From assembly GCA_049515655.1 (NCBI GenBank), contig JBEKTW010000002.1, forward strand, positions 124,001 through 188,000: DNA of 64,000 bases, given 5' to 3'. The translations under genes and the position numbers were made by a program. The stretch is from JBEKTW01 sp049515655 (GTDB lineage: Bacteria > Bacteroidota > Ignavibacteria > UBA10030 > SZUA-254). Each line of letters begins with the position of its first letter. Within the stretch, counting starts at the first letter, position 1. The notes beneath the pieces are model-generated. The model had not been told where the DNA came from and ran no database searches. It saw only the letters and a list, made by a program, of their open reading frames with translations. This document shows positions 1 through 7,418 of this stretch, one piece after another.

Positions 1-1
1 T

Positions 2-1747
2 CATAATATCTACAATGCCGATTTGCCGTATCTCCTGGGACGCTGTGAGATGCATAAAGTGGAATGTAACGTGGGCCGTGACGGGTCCAGCCCCCGTTCT
101 CTCGATCCTCGTTCCGCCTTCTCCGAACGGACTCCCGACCATTCCTTTTACGAAATTGCGGGACGTCATATTATCGACACCCGGCAACTCGTTCAATCCC
201 ACGACTCTTCCAAACGTTCACTAGAGCGCTATGGCCTCGGGCATGTCGCCCAGCAATTCGGTCTGGCAAAGCCCGGCAGAGTCTACGTCAAACAAGACAG
301 GATATCCTGGTATTGGGATCATGAACCCGACCTGCTCGTCCGCTACGCCCTTGACAACGCCCATGAAACGAGACTCGTGAGCGACTGCCTTTCTCCCAAC
401 ATCTTTTACCTCTCACAAATCGTTCCCTGCAATTATGGCACACTGGCCCGGCTCGGCGCCTCGTCAAAGATAGAATCCATCCTGCTCCGAGAGTACGTGC
501 GGCAGAAACACTCGATTCCAAAGCCGCAACCCGGCTCCCAGACAACTGGCGGATACGCCGACATCTTCCACACCGGCGTTCTTGGTCCCATTCTGCATGT
601 CGATGTTGAATCCATGTATCCTTCGATCATGACAACCGGGAAGATCGCCCCGGCAACGGACTCGCTGGGTGTTTTCCTGCGTGTGCTTGAGAATCTGCTG
701 ACAATGCGCCTGGACGTGAAGAAACGGATGAAAGCCGAGAAGAACGATATTGAAAAGGCAAAATGGGATGCGATGCAATCAGCGTACAAGATTCTCATCA
801 ACTCCTTCTATGGATACCTGGGCTACGCTAGAGCCCTGTTCAATGATTATAGTGCCGCGGACCGCGTCACGCAAACCGGCCAGAAACTCCTCGTGCAGCT
901 CATCAACGCCATTTCCGAGAACGGCGGAACGGTCGTTGAAGTAGATACCGACGGAATTCTATTTGTCCCTCCCGCGACGCTCAAAACGGAACGTGCCGAA
1001 CAGGCGTTCACTCGACGCATGTCGAAGTTACTGCCGGAAGGAATCAACCTCAGTATCGACGGCAGATACGAGAAGATGCTCAGCTACAAGAAGAAAAATT
1101 ACGCCCTCCTCGGCTACGACGATAAGATCAGGATACGAGGTTCGTCCCTGATATCGCGTAACTTGGAAACGTGTGGAAGACGGTACATCGCGGATTCCAT
1201 TCAGGCACTCTTGAAAAATGACATCAACCGGCTCCATGAGATTTATGTGAGCCTCCGCGCCGACATATCTCAACGGAAGCTGACGGTAGCCGAATTCGCA
1301 CGTACGGAGGTACTGAAGGACGGCTTGGCGCAGTACTCGAAAGAAGTCGCGGATGGAAAGCGCAATCGGACGGCAAGTTATGAAGTCGCCATCGCGTCAA
1401 ATCTACGATGGAAACCGGGCGACCGCATTTCTTTCTACATCACGGGGAACGAAGCGACAGTGAAGGGATTTGAGAATTGTAAACTTTCCGACGAGTGGGA
1501 CCCAAATTTTCCCGATGACAATATCCCCTACTATCTGAGGCGTCTGGACGAATTCGCAAAGAAGTTCGAAGGTTTCTTCGAACCTCAGGCTTTTCACGCC
1601 ATCTTCTCTGTCGACGACCTTTTCGGGTTCTCAGCCCAGGGAATCACCGTCAGGACTGCGGCTCTCGCGCAGGAGACACAGCAAGCGGGCGATGAGGAAA
1701 GCGACTCAATTCAGGTTGACCCCAAGATATGGCTGGATGAAGGATAA
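2..1747 (+). CDS. Family B DNA polymerase, 5'-truncated by the window edge
   Basis: This is a B-family replicative/repair polymerase fragment of 581 residues. The frame is open to base 2, so the true start lies outside the window. An internal TTG at 23 is not a convincing start because polymerase sequence continues upstream (HNIYNADLPYL, an Exo II-like motif). Polymerase motif A is DVESMYPSI near nt 602. Motif B is KILINSFYGYLG at nt 788-823. Motif C is VDTDG near nt 943-955, with Gly where DTDS is usual. Exo III reads YALDNA at nt 343-360, with Asn at the position of the usual metal-binding Asp. So the polymerase site looks intact, while proofreading may be impaired (inference). It is convergent with the following B12-binding gene. 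It is not the host's main PolC/DnaE replicase, and bacteria use such PolB enzymes in repair or on mobile DNA. The assignment is firm; the physiological role is unknown. Confidence 0.9.
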   Translation, partial: HNIYNADLPYLLGRCEMHKVECNVGRDGSSPRSLDPRSAFSERTPDHSFYEIAGRHIIDTRQLVQSHDSSKRSLERYGLGHVAQQFGLAKPGRVYVKQDRISWYWDHEPDLLVRYALDNAHETRLVSDCLSPNIFYLSQIVPCNYGTLARLGASSKIESILLREYVRQKHSIPKPQPGSQTTGGYADIFHTGVLGPILHVDVESMYPSIMTTGKIAPATDSLGVFLRVLENLLTMRLDVKKRMKAEKNDIEKAKWDAMQSAYKILINSFYGYLGYARALFNDYSAADRVTQTGQKLLVQLINAISENGGTVVEVDTDGILFVPPATLKTERAEQAFTRRMSKLLPEGINLSIDGRYEKMLSYKKKNYALLGYDDKIRIRGSSLISRNLETCGRRYIADSIQALLKNDINRLHEIYVSLRADISQRKLTVAEFARTEVLKDGLAQYSKEVADGKRNRTASYEVAIASNLRWKPGDRISFYITGNEATVKGFENCKLSDEWDPNFPDDNIPYYLRRLDEFAKKFEGFFEPQAFHAIFSVDDLFGFSAQGITVRTAALAQETQQAGDEESDSIQVDPKIWLDEG

Positions 1748-1767
1748 TCATTGTCCGGAGGAAGATC

Positions 1768-2175
1768 TCAATTTGGGCGGTGTGCTTCCACCCAACCCCG
1801 TATGTACTTAACGATCTCGATCGTGGACGCCCCCGGAGTGAATAGTTCCCCCACCCCCATCTCCTTAAGCACTTTGAGATCCTGGTCCGGTATGATCCCG
1901 CCGCCGAACAGCAGAACATCATTCAGTCCTTTTTCTTTCATCAACTTCAAAACCTTTGGGAACACCGTCATGTGCGCGCCGCTGAGCAAACTGATGCCGA
2001 CAGCATCGACATCCTCCTGCAGCGCAGCGTCAACGATCATTTCGGGAGTCTTCCGCAGTCCGGTATAGATCACCTCCATTCCGGCATCTCGCAGGGCAGC
2101 CGCAACGACTTTTGCGCCGCGGTCATGGCCGTCAAGGCCGGCCTTCGCAACGAGCACGCGTATTTTCTTTTCCAT
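1768..2175 (-). CDS. Stand-alone cobalamin-binding subunit of a methylmalonyl-CoA mutase-type enzyme
   Basis: A 135-residue protein consisting only of the B12-binding Rossmann domain. The cobalt-ligating motif is DGHDRG (Asp15-x-His17-x-x-Gly20). It is followed by SLLSGAHM and the Gly-rich FGGGIIP that hold the corrin nucleotide tail. The opening AKAGLDGHDRG is what the C-terminal domain of methylmalonyl-CoA mutases looks like. The family role is adenosylcobalamin binding for carbon-skeleton rearrangement (methylmalonyl-CoA to succinyl-CoA or a relative). The catalytic TIM-barrel subunit is not in this window, so it must be encoded elsewhere. The stop lies 20 bp from the convergent polymerase gene, and the start lies 7 bp downstream of maf, suggesting co-transcription with maf. 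The substrate cannot be decided from this subunit alone. Confidence 0.9.
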   Translation of the reverse strand: MEKKIRVLVAKAGLDGHDRGAKVVAAALRDAGMEVIYTGLRKTPEMIVDAALQEDVDAVGISLLSGAHMTVFPKVLKLMKEKGLNDVLLFGGGIIPDQDLKVLKEMGVGELFTPGASTIEIVKYIRGWVEAHRPN

Positions 2176-2182
2176 GAGCGCC

Positions 2183-2776
2183 CTAGGCTAATTGTTTTTG
2201 AAATTCCTGCATCGTGATATAAAATCGTGCAATCGGAAATCCGACAACATTGTAATAGCATCCCTCGATTCTTTCGACGAAGACGGCGCCGTAATCGTCC
2301 TGAATTCCATACGCGCCGGCCTTGTCCATCGGTGAACCCGAGGCGACGTATTCTCTGATCTCGTCAACGGAGAGTTTTCGAAATGTGACCTTCGTTATCT
2401 CGACGGCTGAAGCCGTCTTGCCGGTCGGACAATCCAGCAAGGCGAAACCCGTGTAGACCTCATGAGTGCGGCCGCTCAACTTCACGAGCATTTCACACGC
2501 TTCCCGTTCATCCCGCGGTTTTGTGAGGACCTCATTGTCCAGAACAACGACCGTGTCCGCCCCGATAACGATGGCATTATCGGACGGTTTGACAACCGCG
2601 TGTGCTTTCCGGAGCGCGAGGGTAGTCACATTCTCCGGGATACTCTTGCCTTCCTCAAATTCTTCGGGAATGTCGCTCTCACGGGCTTCGAAGGTCAGAC
2701 CAATTTGTCTCAAAAGAATTTGGCGCCGCCGGGAAGCCGACGCAAGGATGATCCTCTTCGGTACGACCATCCTCAT
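2183..2776 (-). CDS. maf: Maf family nucleoside triphosphate pyrophosphatase
   Basis: Maf proteins hydrolyse non-canonical or pyrimidine NTPs to NMP plus pyrophosphate (house-cleaning). The N-terminus has the family signature IILASASRRRQILL, although the usual SxSPRR carries Arg instead of Pro. It is followed by GADTVVVLDNEVLTKPRDEREACEML, THEVYTGFAL and the AGAYGIQ segment. The reading frame is open to a TTG at 2812, but the first 12 residues of that version do not fit the family. I chose ATG at 2776 (MRMVVPKRIILAS); ATG at 2770 is equally possible and has AGG just before it. About 197 residues, the usual Maf length. It lies 7 bp upstream of the B12-binding subunit on the same strand. Subtype (dTTP/UTP versus other) was not resolved. 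Confidence 0.9.
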   Translation of the reverse strand: MRMVVPKRIILASASRRRQILLRQIGLTFEARESDIPEEFEEGKSIPENVTTLALRKAHAVVKPSDNAIVIGADTVVVLDNEVLTKPRDEREACEMLVKLSGRTHEVYTGFALLDCPTGKTASAVEITKVTFRKLSVDEIREYVASGSPMDKAGAYGIQDDYGAVFVERIEGCYYNVVGFPIARFYITMQEFQKQLA

Positions 2777-2866
2777 AGACAGACAAGAAACGAAAAAAGC
2801 GAAACCCCACAATGTGAGATCCCGCTCATCTTCACGTCTACCATTTTCCTACACGTTGGTCTCTTC

Positions 2867-3271
2867 TCAGCGAAACATCGCTTTAATACTTCCCCAGGTC
2901 CTGCGAACCCCCGAGACAGAATGAGCGACCGTCACAGGACCGACATACAGCGGAGGAGTTTTGTCGGCGAAGACTACCTTTACCCGGTATTGATAAATCG
3001 TTGTGACTTTATGAAACGCAGAATAGTCGGTGTATTCGTACAGCGAAGGACCTTTCGCGTCGACGGTCGCGATGGCCGCAAAGTCTCCGTCCGTGCCGGT
3101 GCGCCGCTCGACATCAAAGTGCGCCACGTTCGTTTCGTCGTCGGTGATCCATCGCAGGACGATGTTCGATCCGTCGCTGCTTGCCTGGAATGAATCGGTT
3201 CTGATGATTCCGGCGGCGGAAATCGCAACAAAGAGCAACAGGGCAAGAGCAATATAGGCAATTAGACGCAT
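2867..3271 (-). CDS. Small exported protein with a fibronectin type III-like domain
   Basis: 134 residues starting at ATG 3271 (MRLIAYIALALLLFVAISAAG), giving an N-terminal hydrophobic signal or anchor of about 20 residues. The rest reads like one FN3/Ig-like beta-sandwich: IVLRWITDDETNVAHFDVERR, then a Tyr-rich YEYTDYSAFHKVTTIYQYRVKV segment, matching the strand pattern of FN3 domains. The open frame continues upstream through tRNA-Leu to 3439, but that part translates the tRNA and is not protein. No clear Shine-Dalgarno precedes the ATG, as is common in Bacteroidota. Function is unknown. It is probably a periplasmic or cell-surface protein. An independent transcription unit is likely, since 90 bp separate it from maf. 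Confidence 0.6.
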   Translation of the reverse strand: MRLIAYIALALLLFVAISAAGIIRTDSFQASSDGSNIVLRWITDDETNVAHFDVERRTGTDGDFAAIATVDAKGPSLYEYTDYSAFHKVTTIYQYRVKVVFADKTPPLYVGPVTVAHSVSGVRRTWGSIKAMFR

Positions 3272-3344
3272 TTTGAAGGAGTTATCTCTTATAACAAGAT
3301 ACACTTGAAAGACATAAAAATCAAGTTTGAGGTTCACAAGAACC

Positions 3345-3431
3345 TGGTGCGCGAGGCGAGACTTGAACTCGCATGCCCTTCCGGGCGCCACCCCCTCAAG
3401 ATGGTGTGTCTGCCAGTTCCACCACTCGCGC
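3345..3431 (-). tRNA. tRNA-Leu (anticodon GAG)
   Basis: 87 nt including an encoded CCA. The acceptor arm GCGCGAG pairs with CTCGCGC. The anticodon loop is TTGAGGG, closed by CCATC/GGTGG, giving GAG (reads CUU/CUC). A long variable arm is present (GGCGCCCGGAAGGGC), as expected of type II tRNA-Leu. The T-arm contains GTTCAAGTC. Confidence 0.95.
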
Positions 3432-3450
3432 AATGACAATTAAAAAGGCA

Positions 3451-3518
3451 AAATTAAAAATTAAAAAACGCCGAAATTACCGCCCTATTTTTTACTTTAT
3501 ACTTTTTAATTTTTAATT
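3451..3518. repeat. AT-rich inverted repeat between the two tRNA genes
   Basis: The left arm is AAATTAAAAATTAAAAA (3451-3467). The right arm is TTTTTAATTTTTAATT (3503-3518), with about 35 nt between them. It could form a weak hairpin and resembles the low-complexity 'word' repeats seen in other spacers of this window. Confidence 0.6.
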
Positions 3519-3526
3519 GATTTATG

Positions 3527-3598
3527 TGAGCCCGGTTGGTCTCGAACCAACGGCCCTCTGCTTAAAAGGCAGATGCTCTACCCCTGAGCTACGGGCTC
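3527..3598 (-). tRNA. tRNA-Lys (anticodon UUU)
   Basis: 72 nt without an encoded CCA. The acceptor arm GAGCCCG pairs with CGGGCTC. The anticodon loop CTTTTAA sits in a TCTGC/GCAGA stem. The T-arm contains GGTTCGAGACC. The CCA must be added by tRNA nucleotidyltransferase, unlike the neighbouring tRNA-Leu. Confidence 0.95.
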
Positions 3599-3641
3599 TG
3601 CTTCAATTTCGAGGGTTTTTCCCCTGCTAAAGACTCAGGAT

Positions 3642-3670
3642 GTTAGCATCTGTTAGCAGGTCCGTTAGCA
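3642..3670. repeat. Three closely spaced GTTAGCA direct repeats next to tRNA-Lys
   Basis: Copies lie at 3642-3648, 3652-3658 and 3664-3670. An inverted-sense GCTAAC occurs at 3709-3714. The cluster is 44 bp beyond the 5' end of tRNA-Lys. Protein-binding or recombination function is only a guess. Confidence 0.5.
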
Positions 3671-4133
3671 GCTATTCCCTTCTTACTAACACCGAACCCT
3701 TCCAGGCGCTAACAGCCGGTCCAAGGGCTTGGCACACCTGCAAGTGTTCAGTTACAGACTCGTTGATTCGGACAATTCGTTAGCTTTACGGTGCTTTGAT
3801 AATATACTAAACTCTAAACTTAAACTCAAGACCTCAGGTGACGCAATAAACAAAATATGAATCGGTTCCTTTTCTGGGGTCAAGCCAATCGGGAGAGCCC
3901 AGTTTCAAGGTCCCCTATACTGTGTGGAGATGAACATCCATTGCCGACCCACTAGCATGCCGGATGGAAAATAGAGTGGGGACAGGTCACTCGGCAAGCA
4001 CCGCTCATGAAACAGAAAAGCAGCCGTTGGATTGGCTGCTATTTTAACCTAATTGTATCGCTATGATTCAAATGGGTAAGGAGACGGTCTGCGAGTGTGG
4101 GCCATTTTCCCTACCCAATCAGACAATAAACAA

Positions 4134-4160
4134 AAACCCCGCTCGAATTGAACGGGGTTT
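4134..4160 (-). terminator. Rho-independent terminator of the T9SS repeat protein gene
   Basis: The 8-bp stem AAACCCCG/CGGGGTTT has an 11-nt loop. On the minus strand the stem is followed by a T run (TTTTTG). It lies 27 bp past the stop of the gene ending at 4187. Confidence 0.85.
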
Positions 4161-4186
4161 CCATGTTTACGACGGAGGACGTTTTC

Positions 4187-7084
4187 CTATTTCAATAACA
4201 ACATCTTTTTCACCTCGACGTACGTCCCCGCAGTCAGTCTGTAAGTATAAATGCCGCTCGGTAAGTTCGCAGCGCTGAACTCGACCGATTTGTATCCTGC
4301 CTCCTGAGCTCCGTTCACAAGCGTGGCGACTTCTCTCCCCAACATGTCATAGACTGCCAGTCGAACGTACTCTCCTTTTGGCAGTTCATAATTGATGACC
4401 GTCGTAGGGTTGAAAGGATTGGGGTAGTTTTGATGTAGGGCAATCCGATTGGGGATTTCAGATGTGAGATCGGAGACTTCTTCCCCCGGAGGAGCAGGCG
4501 GATTCTCGCCGTCCGGTACTATCCTCATGCGCGTCGCCGGAACTAGCTCTCCTGCTGATGCCAGGATCAACTTGCCGCTCTGGTACACCTTCACCCAGTA
4601 ACCTTTGCCGGGCTGAATCGAATCGGCCACGTGATATCCTGAGCTATACCCGAAGAACTGCGATGCCACGATTCCTCCAGGACTGCTGCCAACGCTTGCA
4701 ACAGCTACGGGTGAGCTGATCGACCCTATAATGTTCCATCCCGCTTGTACCGAGACCGAATCCCGTGTACGGACCAGTCCTGTGATCCCCACACTCTGCC
4801 CGCCGCTGAACTTCAGCCAGTAACCCGACCCGTTGGCAAGGGTTGCTCTTATGACGTAGCCACCCTGGTAGGCGAAGGCGTTGGAGACTGCCGTCGGATA
4901 CAGGGCGGATTTGCTGTAGCTGGCGACAGTCAGGGGCACGGAGATGAGGTTCCATCTGTCTGAAACACTGTACTGAGTTGTAAGCGGTACCCCCGCCGAT
5001 GCTTGGCCGGACGGGCTGCTCTTGTTCCCGTGGATGTCGACGGTAACGATGCGGTAGTAGTTCATCGTACCGGAGCTTGGAGATACATCGACCAACGTTG
5101 TATCGGACGTTTGGCCGATCTTTGTCGACGGTCCCGTAGTGAAACCATCGGTCGTCGAGTGGTGGACTTCATAGTATCCAACGTCGGGATCGCTGATGTC
5201 TTTATTCCAATGCACATTCACGGACGGACCGGGCTCAGCTTGTGCGGAGAGCGAGGCTATGCCTGACGGCGGCAGGTTATCCACCGAGTACCCGCTGTCA
5301 ACATTCGAATCCCAGAAGATGAATGCGTCCGCTGTCTGCGCCGAAACGAAGAAGCTGAAGTAGGGTGTACCGCCTGGACTCGAATCCGAGAGCGTGGGCG
5401 CCGTGAAACTATAACCCGAAAGATAATGCGCCGGGATATTTCCAACCCACTCCCAGTTCGAAGCGCCTGCCGGAGTCCGTATGAGACGATACGCTTTGCC
5501 TTTGAAATCCATTCGCATCTGGTCGGGTGTGATGATCTCCGCCGGCTGAATGTGGGCTCCTAGATTGATACCGCGCCAAATGGAGTAATAGGTAACTACC
5601 TGATTCGGGTGGGTGTCGAAAGAGGATTGGTTCCAGCCGACCGACACTTTGCCACCTTGGTCTCCGGGAACATCGCGCACCGTTGTTAGCGTCGGTGCAG
5701 CAACTTCAAAGTACCCATATCGGTACACTTTCTGCGCATAGATGTCCCAGTTGCCGCTGCGATTGTCTTGCCATGTGATGATGGCCCCGCCTGAGCTGTC
5801 TGGAACGATAGTTTGACCATATTGGTTGCCTGTCGCGGTGCATATGGCAACACCGTTGGCCGTCCACTGAGGAACGCCGGAAGCATTCACCCCCTGGGCA
5901 TAGACGTCCCAGTTGCCGTTGCGAAGGTCCTGCCATGTGATGATGGCGCCGCCCGAGCCGTCTGAGACGATAATGGGAAGAGTTTGATCGCCTGGCGCGG
6001 TGATGGCAACACCGCCAGCCGTCCACTGCACGGCGCCCGAAGCATTCACCCGTTGGGCATAGATGTGGTCGTCGCCGCTGCGATAGTCGACCCATGTCAT
6101 GATAGCGCCGCCCGAGCCGTCTGAAACGATAGCGGGATATACCTGATCGTTTGTCACCGTGCAGATAGCAGCACCGTTGGCTGCCCACTGCACAGAGCCG
6201 GAAGCATTCACGCGTTGAGCATAGATGTCATAGTCGCTGCCGCGCCCGTCTTGCCATGTGATGATAGCGCCGCCCGAGCCGTCTGAAACGATAGCGGGAA
6301 TATATTGATCGTTTGTCGCCGTGCAGATGGTAGCACCATTAGCCGTCCACTGCACAGTGCCGGATGCATTCACACGTTGGGCATAGATGTCCTGGTCGCT
6401 GCCGCGGCCGTCTTGCCATGTCATGATAGCGCCGCCCGAGCCGTCTGAAACGATAGTGGGAACAGTTTGATCGCCTGTCACCGTGCATATTGCCACGCCG
6501 TTGGCCGTCCACTGGACAGCGCCGGAAGCATTCACCCGCTGAGCATAGATGTCCCAGTTGCCGTTGCGAGCATCTTGCCATGCTATAATCGCACCGCCCG
6601 AACCGTTTGAAACGATAATGGGTTTTTGTTGGTCGCCTGTCGCCGTGCAGATGGTAACACCATTAGCTGTCCACTGCACAGCGCCCGAAGCATTCACGCG
6701 TTGAGCATAGATGTCCCAGTTGCCGTTGCGAAGGTCTTGCCATGTTATGATGTCGCCGCCTGAGCCGTCTGAAACGATAGTGGGAAGAGTTTGAGCGCCT
6801 GTCGCCGTGATGGCAACACCGCCCGGTGTCCACTGCACGGCGCTGGATGCATTCACCCGTTGGGCATAGATATGTGCGTCGCCGCTTCGATAGTCGACCC
6901 ATGTCATGATAGCGCCGCCCGAGCCGTCTGAAACGATAGTGGGATATATCTGATCGTTTGTCGCCGTGCAGATGGCGTTGTTGATGGTTGGGTCGGTGGA
7001 CCACTGGGTGATCCCGGGGGTTACATACAGCGCCGTCACGAGCAGGCCAAGCGCCAACGTTTGTAGCAGAAGATTGTATCTCAT
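4187..7084 (-). CDS. T9SS-exported surface protein with eight tandem 53-residue repeats
   Basis: 965 residues. Signal peptide at residues 1-26 (MRYNLLLQTLALGLLVTALY). Residues about 36-458 hold eight repeats built on IVSDGSGGAIITWQD-R-G-DIYAQRVNASG, starting near residues 50, 103, 157, 211, 265, 319, 372 and 426; this spacing suggests a beta-propeller or solenoid. An FN3-like region (about 600-700) and paired hydrophobic beta segments (YWLKFSGGQSVGITG, YWVKVYQSGKLILAS) follow. The last 80 residues are a T9SS type A sorting domain (NYPNPFNPTTVINYELPKG, LGREVATLV, ending KKMLLLK). A GGAGGA Shine-Dalgarno precedes the ATG. In this family the C-terminal domain is recognised by the type IX secretion system for export and often surface attachment. 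The ligand is unknown. Repeats 6-7 duplicate repeats 1-2. A terminator follows at 4134-4160. Confidence 0.85.
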   Translation of the reverse strand: MRYNLLLQTLALGLLVTALYVTPGITQWSTDPTINNAICTATNDQIYPTIVSDGSGGAIMTWVDYRSGDAHIYAQRVNASSAVQWTPGGVAITATGAQTLPTIVSDGSGGDIITWQDLRNGNWDIYAQRVNASGAVQWTANGVTICTATGDQQKPIIVSNGSGGAIIAWQDARNGNWDIYAQRVNASGAVQWTANGVAICTVTGDQTVPTIVSDGSGGAIMTWQDGRGSDQDIYAQRVNASGTVQWTANGATICTATNDQYIPAIVSDGSGGAIITWQDGRGSDYDIYAQRVNASGSVQWAANGAAICTVTNDQVYPAIVSDGSGGAIMTWVDYRSGDDHIYAQRVNASGAVQWTAGGVAITAPGDQTLPIIVSDGSGGAIITWQDLRNGNWDVYAQGVNASGVPQWTANGVAICTATGNQYGQTIVPDSSGGAIITWQDNRSGNWDIYAQKVYRYGYFEVAAPTLTTVRDVPGDQGGKVSVGWNQSSFDTHPNQVVTYYSIWRGINLGAHIQPAEIITPDQMRMDFKGKAYRLIRTPAGASNWEWVGNIPAHYLSGYSFTAPTLSDSSPGGTPYFSFFVSAQTADAFIFWDSNVDSGYSVDNLPPSGIASLSAQAEPGPSVNVHWNKDISDPDVGYYEVHHSTTDGFTTGPSTKIGQTSDTTLVDVSPSSGTMNYYRIVTVDIHGNKSSPSGQASAGVPLTTQYSVSDRWNLISVPLTVASYSKSALYPTAVSNAFAYQGGYVIRATLANGSGYWLKFSGGQSVGITGLVRTRDSVSVQAGWNIIGSISSPVAVASVGSSPGGIVASQFFGYSSGYHVADSIQPGKGYWVKVYQSGKLILASAGELVPATRMRIVPDGENPPAPPGEEVSDLTSEIPNRIALHQNYPNPFNPTTVINYELPKGEYVRLAVYDMLGREVATLVNGAQEAGYKSVEFSAANLPSGIYTYRLTAGTYVEVKKMLLLK
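5710..6979 (-). repeat. Eight in-gene tandem repeats of about 160 bp
   Basis: DNA-level tandem array encoding the IVSDGSGGAI...DIYAQRVNASG units. Segments near 6107-6171 and 6912-6972 are nearly identical over about 60 bp, showing recent duplication of a two-unit block. Not a CRISPR array: the units are coding, in frame and lack unique spacers. Confidence 0.9.
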
Positions 7085-7418
7085 ACATCCTCCATAATGA
7101 GTGATTTTTGTGATTTAGGGGTACAGTTTAATTTTATTGTCGCGGTCAGATCCAGACGGGGACAGAGGTTTACAAACACTTCACCGATGGGAAAGAAGAT
7201 ATCAACTACTATATACTCACATTTGCTGTGCCTCGCAGAAAAGACTTGGAATTATTGGGATTATTGGAATGAACTTGGAAGGATTGGAATCATTGGAATT
7301 ATTGGGATTGCAGGGAAAAAGCGGGGAAGGCAGGTCGAAAAATCTGGGAACGTGCGGTTTCCGCCAGAGGCGCACAAAACGAACCGCCTGCCGGCAGGCA
7401 GGCACTCTACGCCTGCGG
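7085..7418. other. 334-bp spacer with a GGATT word-repeat tract and a palindrome
   Basis: Holds the 5' leader of the repeat-protein gene (GGAGGA at its ATG), the low-complexity tract at 7246-7310, and a 14-bp perfect palindrome GCCTGCCGGCAGGC at 7386-7399 close to the end of the anti-sigma-like gene. ORFs crossing it on either strand translate low-complexity DNA and are not credible genes. Confidence 0.5.
7246..7310. repeat. Degenerate TTGGAATTATTGGGATT tandem tract
   Basis: About 65 bp built from variants of TTGGAATTATTGGGA, TTGGAAGGA and TTGGAATCA. The phrase ATTGGAATTATTGGGATT-like recurs at both ends. This is one of several word-like repeat families in spacers of this window. Confidence 0.75.

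Larger units (their letters stand above)
3599..4186. other. 588-bp gene-free spacer between tRNA-Lys and a T9SS protein gene
   Basis: No convincing coding sequence. It contains three GTTAGCA copies (3642-3670), a 7-bp-arm hairpin AGCAGCC...GGCTGCT at 4019-4040 followed by ATTTT (terminator-like on the plus strand, although no plus-strand gene precedes it), a TAAACTCTAAACTTAAACTC word-repeat fragment near 3807-3827, and the minus-strand terminator at 4134-4160. Its position beside a tRNA makes a decayed integration site conceivable, but no integrase was seen. Confidence 0.5.

Noticed and set aside
943..966. DTDG instead of DTDS in PolB motif C as an inactivating change
   Set aside because: Both catalytic Asp residues are present, and I recall DTDG in other bacterial PolB proteins.
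3272..3439. N-terminal extension of the FN3-like protein (EWWNWQTHHLEG...)
   Set aside because: It is the translated tRNA-Leu gene, a well-known false extension.
5710..6979. CRISPR-like regular repetition
   Set aside because: Units are about 160 bp, coding, in frame, and lack short repeats with unique spacers.
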